DNA of 64,000 nt from Polaribacter sp. Hel1_33_78 (GTDB lineage Bacteria > Bacteroidota > Bacteroidia > Flavobacteriales > Flavobacteriaceae). A program made the translations under genes and the position numbers. Positions 1-9,570 of the stretch are shown here, one piece after another. The first letter of the stretch is position 1. Each line of letters begins with the position of its first letter. Under the pieces are notes generated by a model. The model had not been told where the DNA came from, did not search any database, and saw only the letters and a list, made by a program, of their open reading frames with translations. Where the stretch lies: NCBI RefSeq assembly GCF_900106075.1, contig NZ_LT629794.1:558001-622000 (forward strand). The letters run 5' to 3'.

Positions 1-722
1 GTTTTTCCAAATCGTCTTTCTCTATTCTGATAATCTATGATGGCATCATAGAAATGTTCTTGTCTAAAATCTGGCCAAAGAATATTTGTAAAGTATAATT
101 CAGCATACGCAATTTGCCATAATAAGAAATTACTAATGCGTTGTTCTCCACTAGTTCTTATTAATAAATCAACGTTGGGCAAATTAAACGTATATAAATG
201 GTTATTTATAGTATTTTCATCAATTTTTTCTAAATCAAGCTCTTTATTAACAACTTTTTTAGATATGTTTTTGATTGCGTTAACAATTTCTTCTCTTGAT
301 CCGTAACTTAAAGCAAAAGTTAGGGTCATTTCATTATTTGATTTTGTTTTCTGAATTACATCTAATAATGTTTTTTGAGCAGTTTTAGGCAGATTTTCTA
401 TGTTGCCAATGGCATTCACTTTTATTTTGTTTTCTTGAAAGGTCGGCAGTTCTTTTTTTAGTGAACTAATTAGTAAACTCATTAAAGCGTCTATTTCAAA
501 TTTAGGTCTTTTCCAATTTTCTGTAGAAAAAGCATATAGAGTGATATATCTTACTTTGAGTTCTCCTGCAGCCTCCAGTGTTTGTCTTACAGCAGTTAAT
601 GCATTTTTATGTCCAAAAACTCTAGTCATCCCTTTATCTTTTGCCCAACGACCGTTACCGTCCATAATAATGGCAACGTGTTTTGGAACTCTTTGTGGGT
701 TAATGCGTAGTTTTTTATCCAT
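1..722 (-). CDS. uppS: Isoprenyl transferase UppS (3' end outside window)
   Basis: Undecaprenyl diphosphate synthase condenses isopentenyl diphosphate units onto farnesyl diphosphate to make the C55 lipid carrier for peptidoglycan and surface glycans. The reading frame opens at an ATG at 722 and stays open to the window edge, giving 240 codons. It shows the family signature HVAIIMDGNGRWAK with catalytic Asp at residue 21, a SYGSREEI motif, and the LLIRTSGEQRISNFLLWQ substrate-binding motif. Only about ten C-terminal residues should be missing. It starts 3 bp after the stop of the DUF6089 gene, so the two are probably co-transcribed; in flavobacteria bamA usually follows, which cannot be seen here. 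Confidence 0.95.
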   Translation of the reverse strand, partial: MDKKLRINPQRVPKHVAIIMDGNGRWAKDKGMTRVFGHKNALTAVRQTLEAAGELKVRYITLYAFSTENWKRPKFEIDALMSLLISSLKKELPTFQENKIKVNAIGNIENLPKTAQKTLLDVIQKTKSNNEMTLTFALSYGSREEIVNAIKNISKKVVNKELDLEKIDENTINNHLYTFNLPNVDLLIRTSGEQRISNFLLWQIAYAELYFTNILWPDFRQEHFYDAIIDYQNRERRFGK

Positions 723-725
723 AAA

Positions 726-1403
726 TTATAGTCCGTTGGTGTAACAAGCGGGTCTTCCAAAGGTGTAAATTAAAGAAAAACCAGTAAACATATACCAATC
801 ATTGCCAGTGCCTCCAAAATTAAGGTCGGTAATTGTATCATTATTGTAATCTAAATCATCTTCAAATGTATATCTAAATTTGGCTTCTAAAGAAAATGCT
901 AAAGGACCTGCTAATTTTGATTTAAATCCAACACCAAAAGGAATAGAAAATGAGTTCTTAGTATCATAAACATATGCATCTGGTGACGATTCTGTAACAA
1001 CATATTGATAGTTGAAAGCAGCTAATTCCAATAGAATGTAAGGAGTCCAAGTTTTATCATCAGATGATAAATCGTACTCATAAAAATTATATTCTAAACC
1101 TACTGCCAATTCGTTTATTGTATTGGAAAAACTTGATCCTCTATCTCTTCTAAAATCTGTATCTGCATCTTTATCATTTGCTTCAATGGGCAAATAACTG
1201 TATGTTGCTCTTAGAACCATTCTAGGGTTTAAGTTGTACTTAAAAAAAGCGGCACCCGCAATCTTATTTGGGTATATGTAGTTGAATCTGCCGATATCTC
1301 CAACATAATTAGAGCCTCCAATAGAGATTCCTGCTTCATACATTTGTCCAAATGAAACACTAGAAATGTTCATAAAAATGATTAATAGTATACTTTTTTT
1401 CAT
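726..1403 (-). CDS. DUF6089 family outer-membrane beta-barrel protein
   Basis: The protein has 225 residues. A signal peptide (residues 1-20, ending SFGQ) is followed by GISIGGSNYVGDIGR and a run of alternating aromatic/polar strands typical of a small outer-membrane barrel, ending in aromatic strands with FTGFSLIYTFGR. This matches the Bacteroidota DUF6089 family. Its position between nadK and uppS (then bamA in relatives) is typical of flavobacteria and suggests a role in envelope biogenesis, but no biochemical function is established. It lies 3 bp upstream of uppS on the same strand. Confidence 0.8.
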   Translation of the reverse strand: MKKSILLIIFMNISSVSFGQMYEAGISIGGSNYVGDIGRFNYIYPNKIAGAAFFKYNLNPRMVLRATYSYLPIEANDKDADTDFRRDRGSSFSNTINELAVGLEYNFYEYDLSSDDKTWTPYILLELAAFNYQYVVTESSPDAYVYDTKNSFSIPFGVGFKSKLAGPLAFSLEAKFRYTFEDDLDYNNDTITDLNFGGTGNDWYMFTGFSLIYTFGRPACYTNGL

Positions 1404-1509
1404 CCTAAAAAATAGCGAGCAAATATAGGTATTTCAATTTGCTTTATAAAGTTAATATGTAGTCTTTTTTGAATAACTACTATTTCTATCATTTATTGTC
1501 ATAAGTACG

Positions 1510-2409
1510 TTAAAGGTTGGTTTCGTTCCTGGTATCTTCTCCCCACAATAATTTACTTCGTAAAGTTTGCAAAAAAGATTGATTATTTGGGGTGATACTT
1601 TTAATTTTAAATGCCGCTTTTTGTATAAAAACTTTCGTGTTTTTAGGTACAGAAGAAATTCTAGAATCTAAAGAAATTAAAAAGTCTTTTTCTCTAGAAT
1701 CTATGGTTAGTTGTATGATCGTTTCATCAGAAATAACCATTGATCTTGCGCTTAAATTATGGGGTGCAATAGGTGTTATTACAAGACTTTTAGAGTCTGG
1801 TGAAATTACGGGGCCATTGCAACTTAGAGAGTACCCTGTAGAGCCTGTAGGAGTTGCAATTATCAAGCCATCAGCCCAATAATTGGTTAAATATTCCTTA
1901 TTCAAACTAGTTCTTACACCAATCATAGAAGTAGTGTTTTTTCGGGCGATGGTAACTTCGTTTAAGGCAAAGTTTAACTCTGAAAACTCTTCTAACTTTG
2001 GCAGCGTTTTTATAGAAAGTAAAGTTCGCTCTTGAATTGTAAATTCACCTTTTAAAATAAGTTCTATGCTTTCTTTTATGTTTTTTTTGTTAATTGTTGC
2101 CAAGAAACCTAATCTACCTGTATTAATACCTAAAATAGGAATTCCTAAATCTCTAATATAATTAACTGCTCTTAAAATTGTACCATCTCCACCTAAAGTA
2201 AATAGAGTGTCAAAAGAAGTATTTAAGTCAGAAAAATGAGAAAAGGTTGGATATTTTTTTTCTAAAATATTTCCATCCTTTAATAAATCGTAAAATTCAC
2301 TTTCTATAAAACAGACAATATTATTTTCTTGCAGGACACTCAATAAAACTTGAATTTCTTTTTCGGCAGAAATTGAATAAGACTGACCGTAAATTGCTAC
2401 TTTCTTCAT
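1510..2409 (-). CDS. nadK: NAD kinase
   Basis: ATP-dependent NAD kinase makes NADP+ from NAD+ in the cytosol. The 299-residue length is typical. The diagnostic GGDGT motif is at residues 73-77, followed by an NEV motif near residue 150 and the glycine-rich TGSTGYSLSCNGPV motif that binds the dinucleotide. It is followed on the same strand by the DUF6089 gene and preceded by a CBS-domain gene, the usual flavobacterial neighbourhood. Confidence 0.95.
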   Translation of the reverse strand: MKKVAIYGQSYSISAEKEIQVLLSVLQENNIVCFIESEFYDLLKDGNILEKKYPTFSHFSDLNTSFDTLFTLGGDGTILRAVNYIRDLGIPILGINTGRLGFLATINKKNIKESIELILKGEFTIQERTLLSIKTLPKLEEFSELNFALNEVTIARKNTTSMIGVRTSLNKEYLTNYWADGLIIATPTGSTGYSLSCNGPVISPDSKSLVITPIAPHNLSARSMVISDETIIQLTIDSREKDFLISLDSRISSVPKNTKVFIQKAAFKIKSITPNNQSFLQTLRSKLLWGEDTRNETNL

Positions 2410-2473
2410 TTGTTTAATTCATTATCTTAGAAAAAATACAAAAAATTTGCTTCAATAAAGCCATCTTTTATGT

Positions 2474-3133
2474 TTACGCTTCTAGGTATTTTTGTAAATA
2501 TTCTAATCTATATTTTAAGTCCTCTAAATACTTGTCATTTTGATGTGAAGAGATAATTTTATAATTATACCTTCTGAAAGCTTGCATAATTTCATTTATA
2601 TCCTCTGTGATGATCTTTAGGGTAACTTGCACAAAATTATTGTGTTTTTCAGAAATATAAATTCCTAATAATTTGCCCCCATTGGCTTCTGCAATTTGAC
2701 TTGCCTCACTCATAGAATAGTCATTTTCTAATTTTTCTACGATTACGGTTTCACTTTCTTCAAGCATAAAAGGACTCGTGGAAAAAGCATCTAAAACGTC
2801 GCGTAAGTCATAATAACCTATGTAATGTTTATCAGTATTTACAACAGGAATTATGTTTGTGTCATTCTCAGAGAAAGTTTTTAACAACTCTAAGACTGTT
2901 GCTTTTTCATCAGAAAAAAAATAATTCACTAAATGAGTATAGCGCTCTAAAACAGCCTCTTTATTTTCAATAGTGTGCATGTCGTCTTCTGAAAAAGAGC
3001 CTAATAATCTGCCTTTTTCTACTAATGGAAAATGTGTTATTGGATAGTTTTTGAATAGCTTTTGCGCACTTTTTACATTGTCTTGTAAGCGAAGTGGCTT
3101 AATATCTTTTAATATGTAATCATTCATGTTCAT
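2474..3133 (-). CDS. CBS domain-containing protein
   Basis: A soluble 219-residue protein with an N-terminal pair of CBS motifs (about residues 10-125: FPLVEKGRLLGSFSEDD, then NIIPVVNTDKHYIGYYD) and a C-terminal ACT-like region (about residues 140-215). CBS pairs generally bind adenine nucleotides and regulate linked proteins. It lies immediately upstream of nadK on the same strand and is divergent from pdxJ, a pairing common in flavobacteria. The partner and ligand are unknown. Confidence 0.8.
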   Translation of the reverse strand: MNMNDYILKDIKPLRLQDNVKSAQKLFKNYPITHFPLVEKGRLLGSFSEDDMHTIENKEAVLERYTHLVNYFFSDEKATVLELLKTFSENDTNIIPVVNTDKHYIGYYDLRDVLDAFSTSPFMLEESETVIVEKLENDYSMSEASQIAEANGGKLLGIYISEKHNNFVQVTLKIITEDINEIMQAFRRYNYKIISSHQNDKYLEDLKYRLEYLQKYLEA

Positions 3134-3168
3134 TCTTTACGAATATAGGATAAAATGATTTAATGAGT

Positions 3169-3176
3169 TACATTTG
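3169..3176 (+). promoter_or_regulatory. Promoter -7 element of pdxJ
   Basis: TACATTTG matches the Bacteroidota -7 consensus TAnnTTTG and sits 18 bp before the pdxJ ATG. No clear TTG -33 box is seen at the expected distance. Confidence 0.5.
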
Positions 3177-3193
3177 CAACCTAATTTTATATA

Positions 3194-3916
3194 ATGACAA
3201 AGTTAAGCGTAAATATTAATAAAATTGCAACTTTACGTAATTCTCGAGGTGGTAATGTGCCTAATTTATTGAAAGTTGCTGCTGATATTGAAGCCTTTGG
3301 GGCAGAAGGGATTACCATTCATCCAAGACCAGATGAAAGACATATAAGGTATCAAGATGCAAGGGATTTAAAAACTATTGTTACCACAGAATACAATATA
3401 GAAGGAAACCCTATTACATCTTTTATGGATTTGGTTTTAGAAGTAAAACCAACGCAAGTTACTCTCGTGCCAGATGAATTAAATGCAATCACATCAAATG
3501 CAGGATGGGACACCATTAAACATCAATCCTTTTTAAAAGAAGTTATTTCGGAATTTAAAAAAAATGGCATTAGAACTTCAATTTTTATTGATACTGATTT
3601 AAAGTTGATTGAAGCTGCTGCAAAAACAGGTACAGATAGAATAGAATTGTATACTGAAGAATTTGCAACTCAATTTGATTTAGGAAATAAAAGAGCTATA
3701 AAACCATATACAGAAGCTGCAATCTTAGCACATAAATTAGGATTAGGAATTAATGCTGGTCATGATTTAAGTTTAGAAAACATCCAATTTTTTAAAGAGA
3801 ACATTCCTCATTTAGCTGAAGTTTCTATTGGGCATGCACTTATTACCGAAAGTTTGTATTTAGGTTTAGAAAATGTGGTGAGCATGTATTTGCATAGGTT
3901 GCAAAGCACAAAGTAA
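3194..3916 (+). CDS. pdxJ: Pyridoxine 5'-phosphate synthase
   Basis: PdxJ condenses 3-amino-2-oxopropyl phosphate with deoxyxylulose 5-phosphate to give pyridoxine 5'-phosphate in the DXP-dependent vitamin B6 route. The 240-residue TIM barrel shows the N-terminal VNINKIATLRNSRGG, the EGITIHPRPDERHI motif with its catalytic His/Arg set, QVTLVPDE, and the C-terminal GINAGHDL and VSIGHALI phosphate-binding segments. Length and motif order match the family. It is divergent from the CBS/nadK unit and has its own -7 element. Confidence 0.97.
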   Translation: MTKLSVNINKIATLRNSRGGNVPNLLKVAADIEAFGAEGITIHPRPDERHIRYQDARDLKTIVTTEYNIEGNPITSFMDLVLEVKPTQVTLVPDELNAITSNAGWDTIKHQSFLKEVISEFKKNGIRTSIFIDTDLKLIEAAAKTGTDRIELYTEEFATQFDLGNKRAIKPYTEAAILAHKLGLGINAGHDLSLENIQFFKENIPHLAEVSIGHALITESLYLGLENVVSMYLHRLQSTK

Positions 3917-3988
3917 GACCCTTAAAATTGATTATTTCTAATCTAGCTTTTGAAGCGAATGAGTACTCTAAAAAAATCAGAAATTTAA

Positions 3989-4762
3989 ATGTCTAAAAAT
4001 CCAATACTTCACGCAACGATAAAAGGAGAAGGGGAGCCATTACTAATTTTACATGGTTATTTTGGAATGGGTGATAATTGGAAGTCATTAGGAAATCAAT
4101 TTGCTAAAAAGTATCAAGTTCATCTAATAGATCAGAGAAATCATGGACGAAGTTTTCATGCAGATGAATTTTCTTATGAATTATTAGTGGATGATTTACA
4201 CAACTATATACTGCATCATCAATTAGAAAAAGTTAATTTAATTGGTCATTCTATGGGGGGTAAAACGGCGATGCTGTTTGCTGTTACATATCCAGAGTTA
4301 TTGAATAAATTGGTAATTGTAGATATTTCTCCAAGAAACTATAAACCTCATCATAATGCAATTTTAGCAGGTCTAAATTCGATTGATTTTTCTTTACAAA
4401 ATTCTAGAAATTTGGTCGATGAAAAATTATCAAAATATATTCCTGATTTTGGAGTTAGACAGTTTTTGATGAAGAATATTTATTGGAAAGAAAAAGGACA
4501 ATTAGGATATAGATTCAATCTACAATCTTTAACAGAAAACAATCCAGAAATTGGTGAAGCTTTGCCTTCTTTTGCTGTTTTTGAAAAGGATACATTATTT
4601 TTAAAAGGAGAAAAATCTGATTATATTACTGAAAATGAAAGGCCTATTATAGAAGCTCATTTTCCGAACTCAAAAATTATAAAAATTACAAATGCTGGTC
4701 ATTGGTTGCATGCCGAGAATCCGAAAGATTTTTATAGAGAAGTTGCTGAGTTTTTGGGTTAA
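3989..4762 (+). CDS. Alpha/beta fold hydrolase (YbfF-like)
   Basis: A soluble 257-residue alpha/beta hydrolase. It has the oxyanion-hole HGYFG motif (residues 22-26), the nucleophile elbow GHSMGG with Ser88, and the catalytic His at AGHWLHAENP (His238). The sequence style, with DQRNHGRS following, resembles the YbfF/YbdB esterase group. The substrate is unknown. It follows pdxJ by about 70 bp and may share its transcript. Confidence 0.85.
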   Translation: MSKNPILHATIKGEGEPLLILHGYFGMGDNWKSLGNQFAKKYQVHLIDQRNHGRSFHADEFSYELLVDDLHNYILHHQLEKVNLIGHSMGGKTAMLFAVTYPELLNKLVIVDISPRNYKPHHNAILAGLNSIDFSLQNSRNLVDEKLSKYIPDFGVRQFLMKNIYWKEKGQLGYRFNLQSLTENNPEIGEALPSFAVFEKDTLFLKGEKSDYITENERPIIEAHFPNSKIIKITNAGHWLHAENPKDFYREVAEFLG

Positions 4763-4875
4763 TCTTTTGACCGATTTGTAACGTAATTGGTTTCCTTTTT
4801 TTAAATTAACTTCTAATATTAGAATCAGAGAATGAAGTCAATAAACTTTATCTTTACTATATATTATTTCTAATT

Positions 4876-5682
4876 ATGAAAAAAATATTATTATTACTTT
4901 TTTTGTTAAGTTGTTTTGGGAAAACGTTTAGCCAAACTCAAAAAATTTCTCTAAATTTAAATACAAATAAAAATTTATGGCAAAATTTTACCTATGATTT
5001 AGGGAATATGGCTGGCGGAATGGGGTATGCTTACAGCAGACCTTTATACTGGAAAAAGAAACAATTTACTCATTTTGGATATATTGCTGCGGGTACAACT
5101 TCACTATATTTTATAGATGATAATGTTGATAGATGGGCAGATGGTTGGAGAGGTGATGTGCCACGTTGGTTGGTAAACTATGGAAACGATGTTGGGAGTC
5201 CAAATAATAACTTCATGTTAACAGGAGCAGTCTATTTAGCAGGTTTGTTTACTGAAAATCCAAAATTAAGAAGAACTGGAGTTTTGTTAATCTCCTCAGC
5301 TTCTGCGGCTGGGTTGATGCAACAAATAACAAAAAGAATTATTGGTAGAGCAAGACCTAAAGCTAACGTTGGTAAAGATGTTTTTGATCCTTTGCATTTC
5401 GATAGAGTTTATGATTACGACTCTTTTCCTTCTGGTCATGTAATGCTTGGCTTTACAAATGCGTATGCAATTGCGAAACAATTTAAAAGTCCATGGGTAA
5501 AAGCGGGTCTATATACAATAGGTTCTATACCTGGATTAAGCAGAATTATTGATCGTTTTCATTGGTTTTCTGATGTTGCCTTTTCTACTGCGTTAAGTAT
5601 TTTTATCGTTGAAGCTGTTGATAGATTTTTGGATAATAAGTACGATCAAAAATACAACCCTATAAAAAAGAACAAAAAGTAG
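4876..5682 (+). CDS. PAP2-type phosphatase, exported
   Basis: A 268-residue protein with a signal peptide (residues 1-20, ending KTFSQ) and the three PAP2 motifs: KRIIGRARP (KX6RP), PSGHV and SRIIDRFHWFSD (SRX5HX3D). It therefore belongs to the vanadium-haloperoxidase/PAP2 fold and likely dephosphorylates a lipid phosphate or diphosphate at the periplasmic side of the membrane. Candidates include undecaprenyl diphosphate recycling and lipid A; the sequence does not decide. Confidence 0.85.
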   Translation: MKKILLLLFLLSCFGKTFSQTQKISLNLNTNKNLWQNFTYDLGNMAGGMGYAYSRPLYWKKKQFTHFGYIAAGTTSLYFIDDNVDRWADGWRGDVPRWLVNYGNDVGSPNNNFMLTGAVYLAGLFTENPKLRRTGVLLISSASAAGLMQQITKRIIGRARPKANVGKDVFDPLHFDRVYDYDSFPSGHVMLGFTNAYAIAKQFKSPWVKAGLYTIGSIPGLSRIIDRFHWFSDVAFSTALSIFIVEAVDRFLDNKYDQKYNPIKKNKK

Positions 5683-5758
5683 TTTGGGATTTAAAAGTTA
5701 CACCACAAACTTTTGGTGTGGTAATGAATTTTTGATAAACAGATTGCATACGAAACTT

Positions 5759-5766
5759 TATCTTTG
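5759..5766 (+). promoter_or_regulatory. Promoter -7 element upstream of mazG
   Basis: TATCTTTG fits TAnnTTTG and lies 20 bp before the ATG at 5786. A TTG at 5732-5734 is 24 bp upstream, slightly longer than the usual 17-23 spacing. Confidence 0.45.
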
Positions 5767-5785
5767 ATTTTTTAATAAATGAAAT

Positions 5786-6112
5786 ATGAACATAGAAAAC
5801 GCACAGCAACAAGTAGACGATTGGATTAAGAATCATGGAGTTCGTTACTTTAATGAGCTTACAAACATGGCGCAGTTAACCGAAGAAGTTGGTGAAGTTG
5901 CTAGAATTATCGCAAGACGTTATGGAGAGCAAAGTGAAAAAGAATCTGATAAAAATAAAGATTTAGGGGAAGAGTTAGCGGATGTACTATTTGTAGTTTT
6001 GTGTTTGGCAAACCAAACAGGCATTGATTTACAAGATGCTTTTGAAAAGAAATTAGATGTTAAAACAAAACGCGATCACGATCGTCATCACAATAATAAA
6101 AAATTAAAATAA
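5786..6112 (+). CDS. MazG-like nucleotide pyrophosphohydrolase
   Basis: A single-domain all-alpha NTP pyrophosphatase of 108 residues. The metal-binding pattern EEVGEVARII (ExxE) and GEELADVLFVVLCLANQ (ExxD) are both present. Such proteins cleave canonical or modified nucleoside triphosphates to monophosphates and pyrophosphate, usually as house-cleaning enzymes. Its stop overlaps the next start by one base (TAATG), indicating translational coupling with the small membrane protein. Confidence 0.88.
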   Translation: MNIENAQQQVDDWIKNHGVRYFNELTNMAQLTEEVGEVARIIARRYGEQSEKESDKNKDLGEELADVLFVVLCLANQTGIDLQDAFEKKLDVKTKRDHDRHHNNKKLK

Positions 6113-6360
6113 TGAGTTTTATAGAGAAAATTAAAAATCCAGTTTTTTGGTCTAACTTTGTTAGAGTTGTCGTTCCCTTTTTTATCATAGTTACTTTATT
6201 TTCATTATTTATGAATAGTTGGAGAGAAATTTTTGCTGGTGATTTTACCGCAGTGGCAGAAACAAATTTTAATGATGGAAAATGGAAGAACTTTTGGGGC
6301 ATAAAAATATTTATTACCGTTTTTTATGGGCTATATATTACCAATAAGAACATGAAATAA
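6112..6360 (+). CDS. Small membrane protein, function unknown
   Basis: 82 residues with two predicted transmembrane segments (about residues 15-35 and 60-76) separated by a soluble loop containing FAGDFTAVAETNFNDG. I do not recognise a functional family, although proteins of this kind recur after mazG-type genes in flavobacteria. Coupling to mazG by TAATG supports that it is real. A strong hairpin terminator begins immediately after its stop. Confidence 0.7.
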   Translation: MSFIEKIKNPVFWSNFVRVVVPFFIIVTLFSLFMNSWREIFAGDFTAVAETNFNDGKWKNFWGIKIFITVFYGLYITNKNMK

Positions 6361-6390
6361 AAAAAAAGCGACTCTTAAGTCGCTTTTTTT
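6361..6390. terminator. Bidirectional terminator between convergent genes
   Basis: Perfect 13-bp inverted repeat: arms 6361-6373 and 6378-6390 around a 4-nt loop, core AAGCGACT/AGTCGCTT with A-run and T-run ends. It sits just after the small membrane gene and 20 bp from the end of the convergent BNR gene, so it can serve both strands. Confidence 0.9.
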
Positions 6391-6409
6391 ACATACTGTT
6401 TTATGGAAA

Positions 6410-9400
6410 TTAATCCAACTGAATTAAATCGATATTACTTTCTTTTACTTTCTGATTCAATTCTTTTACTCTAGCATCAAATAACGAATACAATTTTTTC
6501 AATTCAATATCTATATCCTTTACAATATCATTTTTAAAATCAAATGCTTGTTGCGTAGGAGCGTAGTTTCCAATTCTTGTCAACGAATTTAGATGCGCTA
6601 ATTTATTATTCAATCTAATAGGAAAATTTAATGGATCCTGACCACTTTTAGATTTTGTTTGATACAAGGTTTCCTCAATTGTTGTCATATCTTTTACGAG
6701 TGTATCTGCGTATTCTAATAACGCTTTGTGCGTTTCTTTATCTTTGATGGACTTCTTTAAAAGACCAACTTGACCTCTTACTTTTTGTACATTTTTTAAA
6801 GCTTTATGAATCTCTGTCATTTTTGTATTGATCTCATTTATAAAATCAAACTGAGTTTTCATATCTCTTTCTGTAGCTTCAGAAGCTGGGTTTCTTATGA
6901 TATTAAAACGTTGTGTTTGTTTTGTGTCATTGACCGCCAACTCCACTTTATAGTTGCCTGGTAAGGCCATTGGTCCACTTAAAGAAGCCCACCATAATAT
7001 CATGCCTTTTACAGATTCTGCTCCAGAATGCATCATGTTCCAATTAAAAATATTGTTTCCATCGGCTACTTTTAGTTTTTCCTCCTTTTTTTCTTTATCC
7101 GGTTTAGTCGTATATTTTTTAATAAGATGTTCATTTGAGTCAAAAAAGGAAATTGAAACCACATCTTTTTCAGCCACTTTTTTAATATAATAATTTACAG
7201 AAACGCCACCTGAATGATTTGTACCAGCAGTTCTAGAAGTTCGTCCATTTCCGCCAGATAAATTATAAGCATTTTTAGGTTTGTATAAAACGATCTCTTT
7301 CTTTAAGGTAGATTCGTTTAATTGATGTAAAGGCGTTAAATCGTCAATAATCCAAAGAGAACGCCCTTGGGTTGCAGCAATTAAATTATCGTCTTTAATC
7401 GTTAAATCAGTAATGGGAACAATAGGTAGATTTTGTTTGAAAGATTGCCAGTTTTTACCATCATCAAAAGAAATATACATTCCTCTTTCTGTTCCGGCAT
7501 ATAACAACCCTTTTCTTTTTGGATCTGCTCTTAGAGCTCTTGTAAAATCTTCATCAGAAATTCCCTCCACAATTAATTCCCAAGATTTTCCATAATTTTC
7601 TGTTTTGTAGATGTAAGGCTTGTAATCTCCAGATTTATATTTGGTACCTACGATATAAGCGCCACCTTTTGTAAACGGATCAATCTCAATACAATTGATC
7701 ATCATCCATTCTGGCATCTTTTTAGGAGTTACATTGTTCCAAGTTTCACCATTATTTTTAGAAATATGCACTAAACCATCGTCAGAACCTGTCCAAATTA
7801 AACCAGGTTCAAAAGTAGATTCTATCGCTGCGAAAATAGTTCCATAATATTCTACACCTGTATTATCTTGTGTAATTGGTCCGCCGGAAGATTTCAAAGT
7901 TTTAGGATCATTTCTAGTTAAATCAGGACTAATGATTTTCCAAGATTGCCCTTCATTTTCTGTAACATGTAAATGATTAGAAGCAGCATATAATTTTTTT
8001 TCATTGTTGGGTGAAAAGAAAATTGGAAAGTTCCATTGAAAACGATATTTAAAATCTTCAGCACCATGACCCATTGGGTCATCTGGCCAGACATTTACAG
8101 CGCGAGTTTCATTTGTTTTATGATTTTTTCTAGTTAATAAACCACCATAACTTCCTCCATAAACAATATCATCATTTAAGGGGTCTACGGCAATATGTGC
8201 ACTTTCTCCACCAGCAGTTGAGGTCCAATCAGATTCGGTTATAAATCTTCCTGAAGTTCTATGTGAAATTCTTACTGTAGAATTATCTTGTTGCGCTGCC
8301 AAAATTCGATATGGAAAATGATTGTCTGTGGTAACTCTATAAAATTGCGAAGTAGGCTGATTCATATACGTGCTCCAGTTATCGCCAGCATCAAAAGAAA
8401 TTTGAGCACCACCGTCATCGCCAATAATCATTCTTTGGTTGTCTTCGGGTGCAATCCATAAATCATGATGATCTCCATGCGGTGCATTATACGTTTTGTA
8501 AGTTTTCCCACCATCTGTTGATTTATGGTAACGAACATTTAATACATACAAAATATTTTCATCTTGTGTATCTGCATAAATACGGGTATAATACCAAGCT
8601 CTTTGACGCAATTTACGTTCAGAGTTTATGAGTTTAAAAGTCTTTCCTGCATCCGTAGATTTATAAATTCCACCTTTTTCATTCTCAATTAAAGCCCAAA
8701 CAATATCAGAGTTTATTGGTGAAACTGTAACTCCAGCAATTCCCCAAATTCCAGATGGTAACCCTTTATTTGTTGAAATGTTAGTCCAAGTTTCACCTTG
8801 ATCTACACTTTTCCATAAAGCAGAACCTTTTCCGCCAGAAGACAAACTGTAAGGAGTTCTTCGAACATCCCAAGTTGTTGCATATAAAATTCTTGCATTA
8901 TTTGGGTCAATGATTAAATCAACAACCCCAGAATTTTCATCAGAAAATAATACGCGTTTCCAGTTTTCGCCACCATCAACAGATTTATAAACACCTCTTT
9001 CTTGGGTTGGTTTATATAAATCGCCCATAACGCCTGCAAAAACAATATCAGCATTTTTAGGGTGAATTCTCATTCTAGGAATGTGTCTTGAGTTTTTTAA
9101 GCCCACATGCTTCCATGTTTTTCCAGCATTTTCGGTTTTCCAAATTCCATCGCCAGAAGAAACATTTCCACGAACTGTTTTTTCTCCCATTCCGGCATAC
9201 ATCACATTATTATCAGATTCTGAAACAGCAATTGCGCCAACAGAACCACCGAAAAATCCGTCAGAAATATTTTGCCATGTGTTACCGGCATCTGTAGTTT
9301 TCCATACGCCACCTCCAGTAGAACCCATATAAAAAAGATTTGCTTTGCCAGAAACACCTGTAACTGCGGCACTTCTACCTCCTCTAAAAGGTCCAATATT

Positions 9401-9517
9401 TCGCCATTTTACGGCGCTAAAATATTCGTCAGAAACTTTGTTAGATTTTTTTTGTGCATTAACTTTGACATTTGCTGATATAAACAAGCAAATTACTAGA
9501 AAATAGATTTTTTTCAT
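6410..9517 (-). CDS. Exported BNR/VPS10-type beta-propeller protein
   Basis: 1035 residues. A signal peptide (residues 1-22, ending VNAQ) precedes many BNR/Asp-box repeats of the form S-x-D-x-G-x-x-W (for example KTTDAGNTW, KSVDGGENWK, KNNGETWNNV, KTENYGKSWE) across roughly residues 30-720, as in sortilin/VPS10-like propellers. The C-terminal 300 residues are a beta-sandwich-like segment followed by charged helices. These Bacteroidota proteins are often labelled glycosyl hydrolase or VPS10 domain protein, but no catalytic residues can be assigned. No T9SS sorting domain is visible, so it is likely periplasmic. Confidence 0.8.
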   Translation of the reverse strand: MKKIYFLVICLFISANVKVNAQKKSNKVSDEYFSAVKWRNIGPFRGGRSAAVTGVSGKANLFYMGSTGGGVWKTTDAGNTWQNISDGFFGGSVGAIAVSESDNNVMYAGMGEKTVRGNVSSGDGIWKTENAGKTWKHVGLKNSRHIPRMRIHPKNADIVFAGVMGDLYKPTQERGVYKSVDGGENWKRVLFSDENSGVVDLIIDPNNARILYATTWDVRRTPYSLSSGGKGSALWKSVDQGETWTNISTNKGLPSGIWGIAGVTVSPINSDIVWALIENEKGGIYKSTDAGKTFKLINSERKLRQRAWYYTRIYADTQDENILYVLNVRYHKSTDGGKTYKTYNAPHGDHHDLWIAPEDNQRMIIGDDGGAQISFDAGDNWSTYMNQPTSQFYRVTTDNHFPYRILAAQQDNSTVRISHRTSGRFITESDWTSTAGGESAHIAVDPLNDDIVYGGSYGGLLTRKNHKTNETRAVNVWPDDPMGHGAEDFKYRFQWNFPIFFSPNNEKKLYAASNHLHVTENEGQSWKIISPDLTRNDPKTLKSSGGPITQDNTGVEYYGTIFAAIESTFEPGLIWTGSDDGLVHISKNNGETWNNVTPKKMPEWMMINCIEIDPFTKGGAYIVGTKYKSGDYKPYIYKTENYGKSWELIVEGISDEDFTRALRADPKRKGLLYAGTERGMYISFDDGKNWQSFKQNLPIVPITDLTIKDDNLIAATQGRSLWIIDDLTPLHQLNESTLKKEIVLYKPKNAYNLSGGNGRTSRTAGTNHSGGVSVNYYIKKVAEKDVVSISFFDSNEHLIKKYTTKPDKEKKEEKLKVADGNNIFNWNMMHSGAESVKGMILWWASLSGPMALPGNYKVELAVNDTKQTQRFNIIRNPASEATERDMKTQFDFINEINTKMTEIHKALKNVQKVRGQVGLLKKSIKDKETHKALLEYADTLVKDMTTIEETLYQTKSKSGQDPLNFPIRLNNKLAHLNSLTRIGNYAPTQQAFDFKNDIVKDIDIELKKLYSLFDARVKELNQKVKESNIDLIQLD

Positions 9518-9570
9518 GATGGTAGTTGTAAGTTTGAATGTTAAAAATAAGAATTAAAATCATTTTTGGA

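Noticed and set aside
5702..5724. Weak hairpin (ACACCA/TGGTGT) after the PAP2 gene
   Set aside because: Only about six base pairs and no T-run; too weak to call a terminator.
9538..9570. Longer N-terminus for AroA
   Set aside because: It would start 20 bp from the divergent gene's start and adds basic hydrophobic residues absent from the family.
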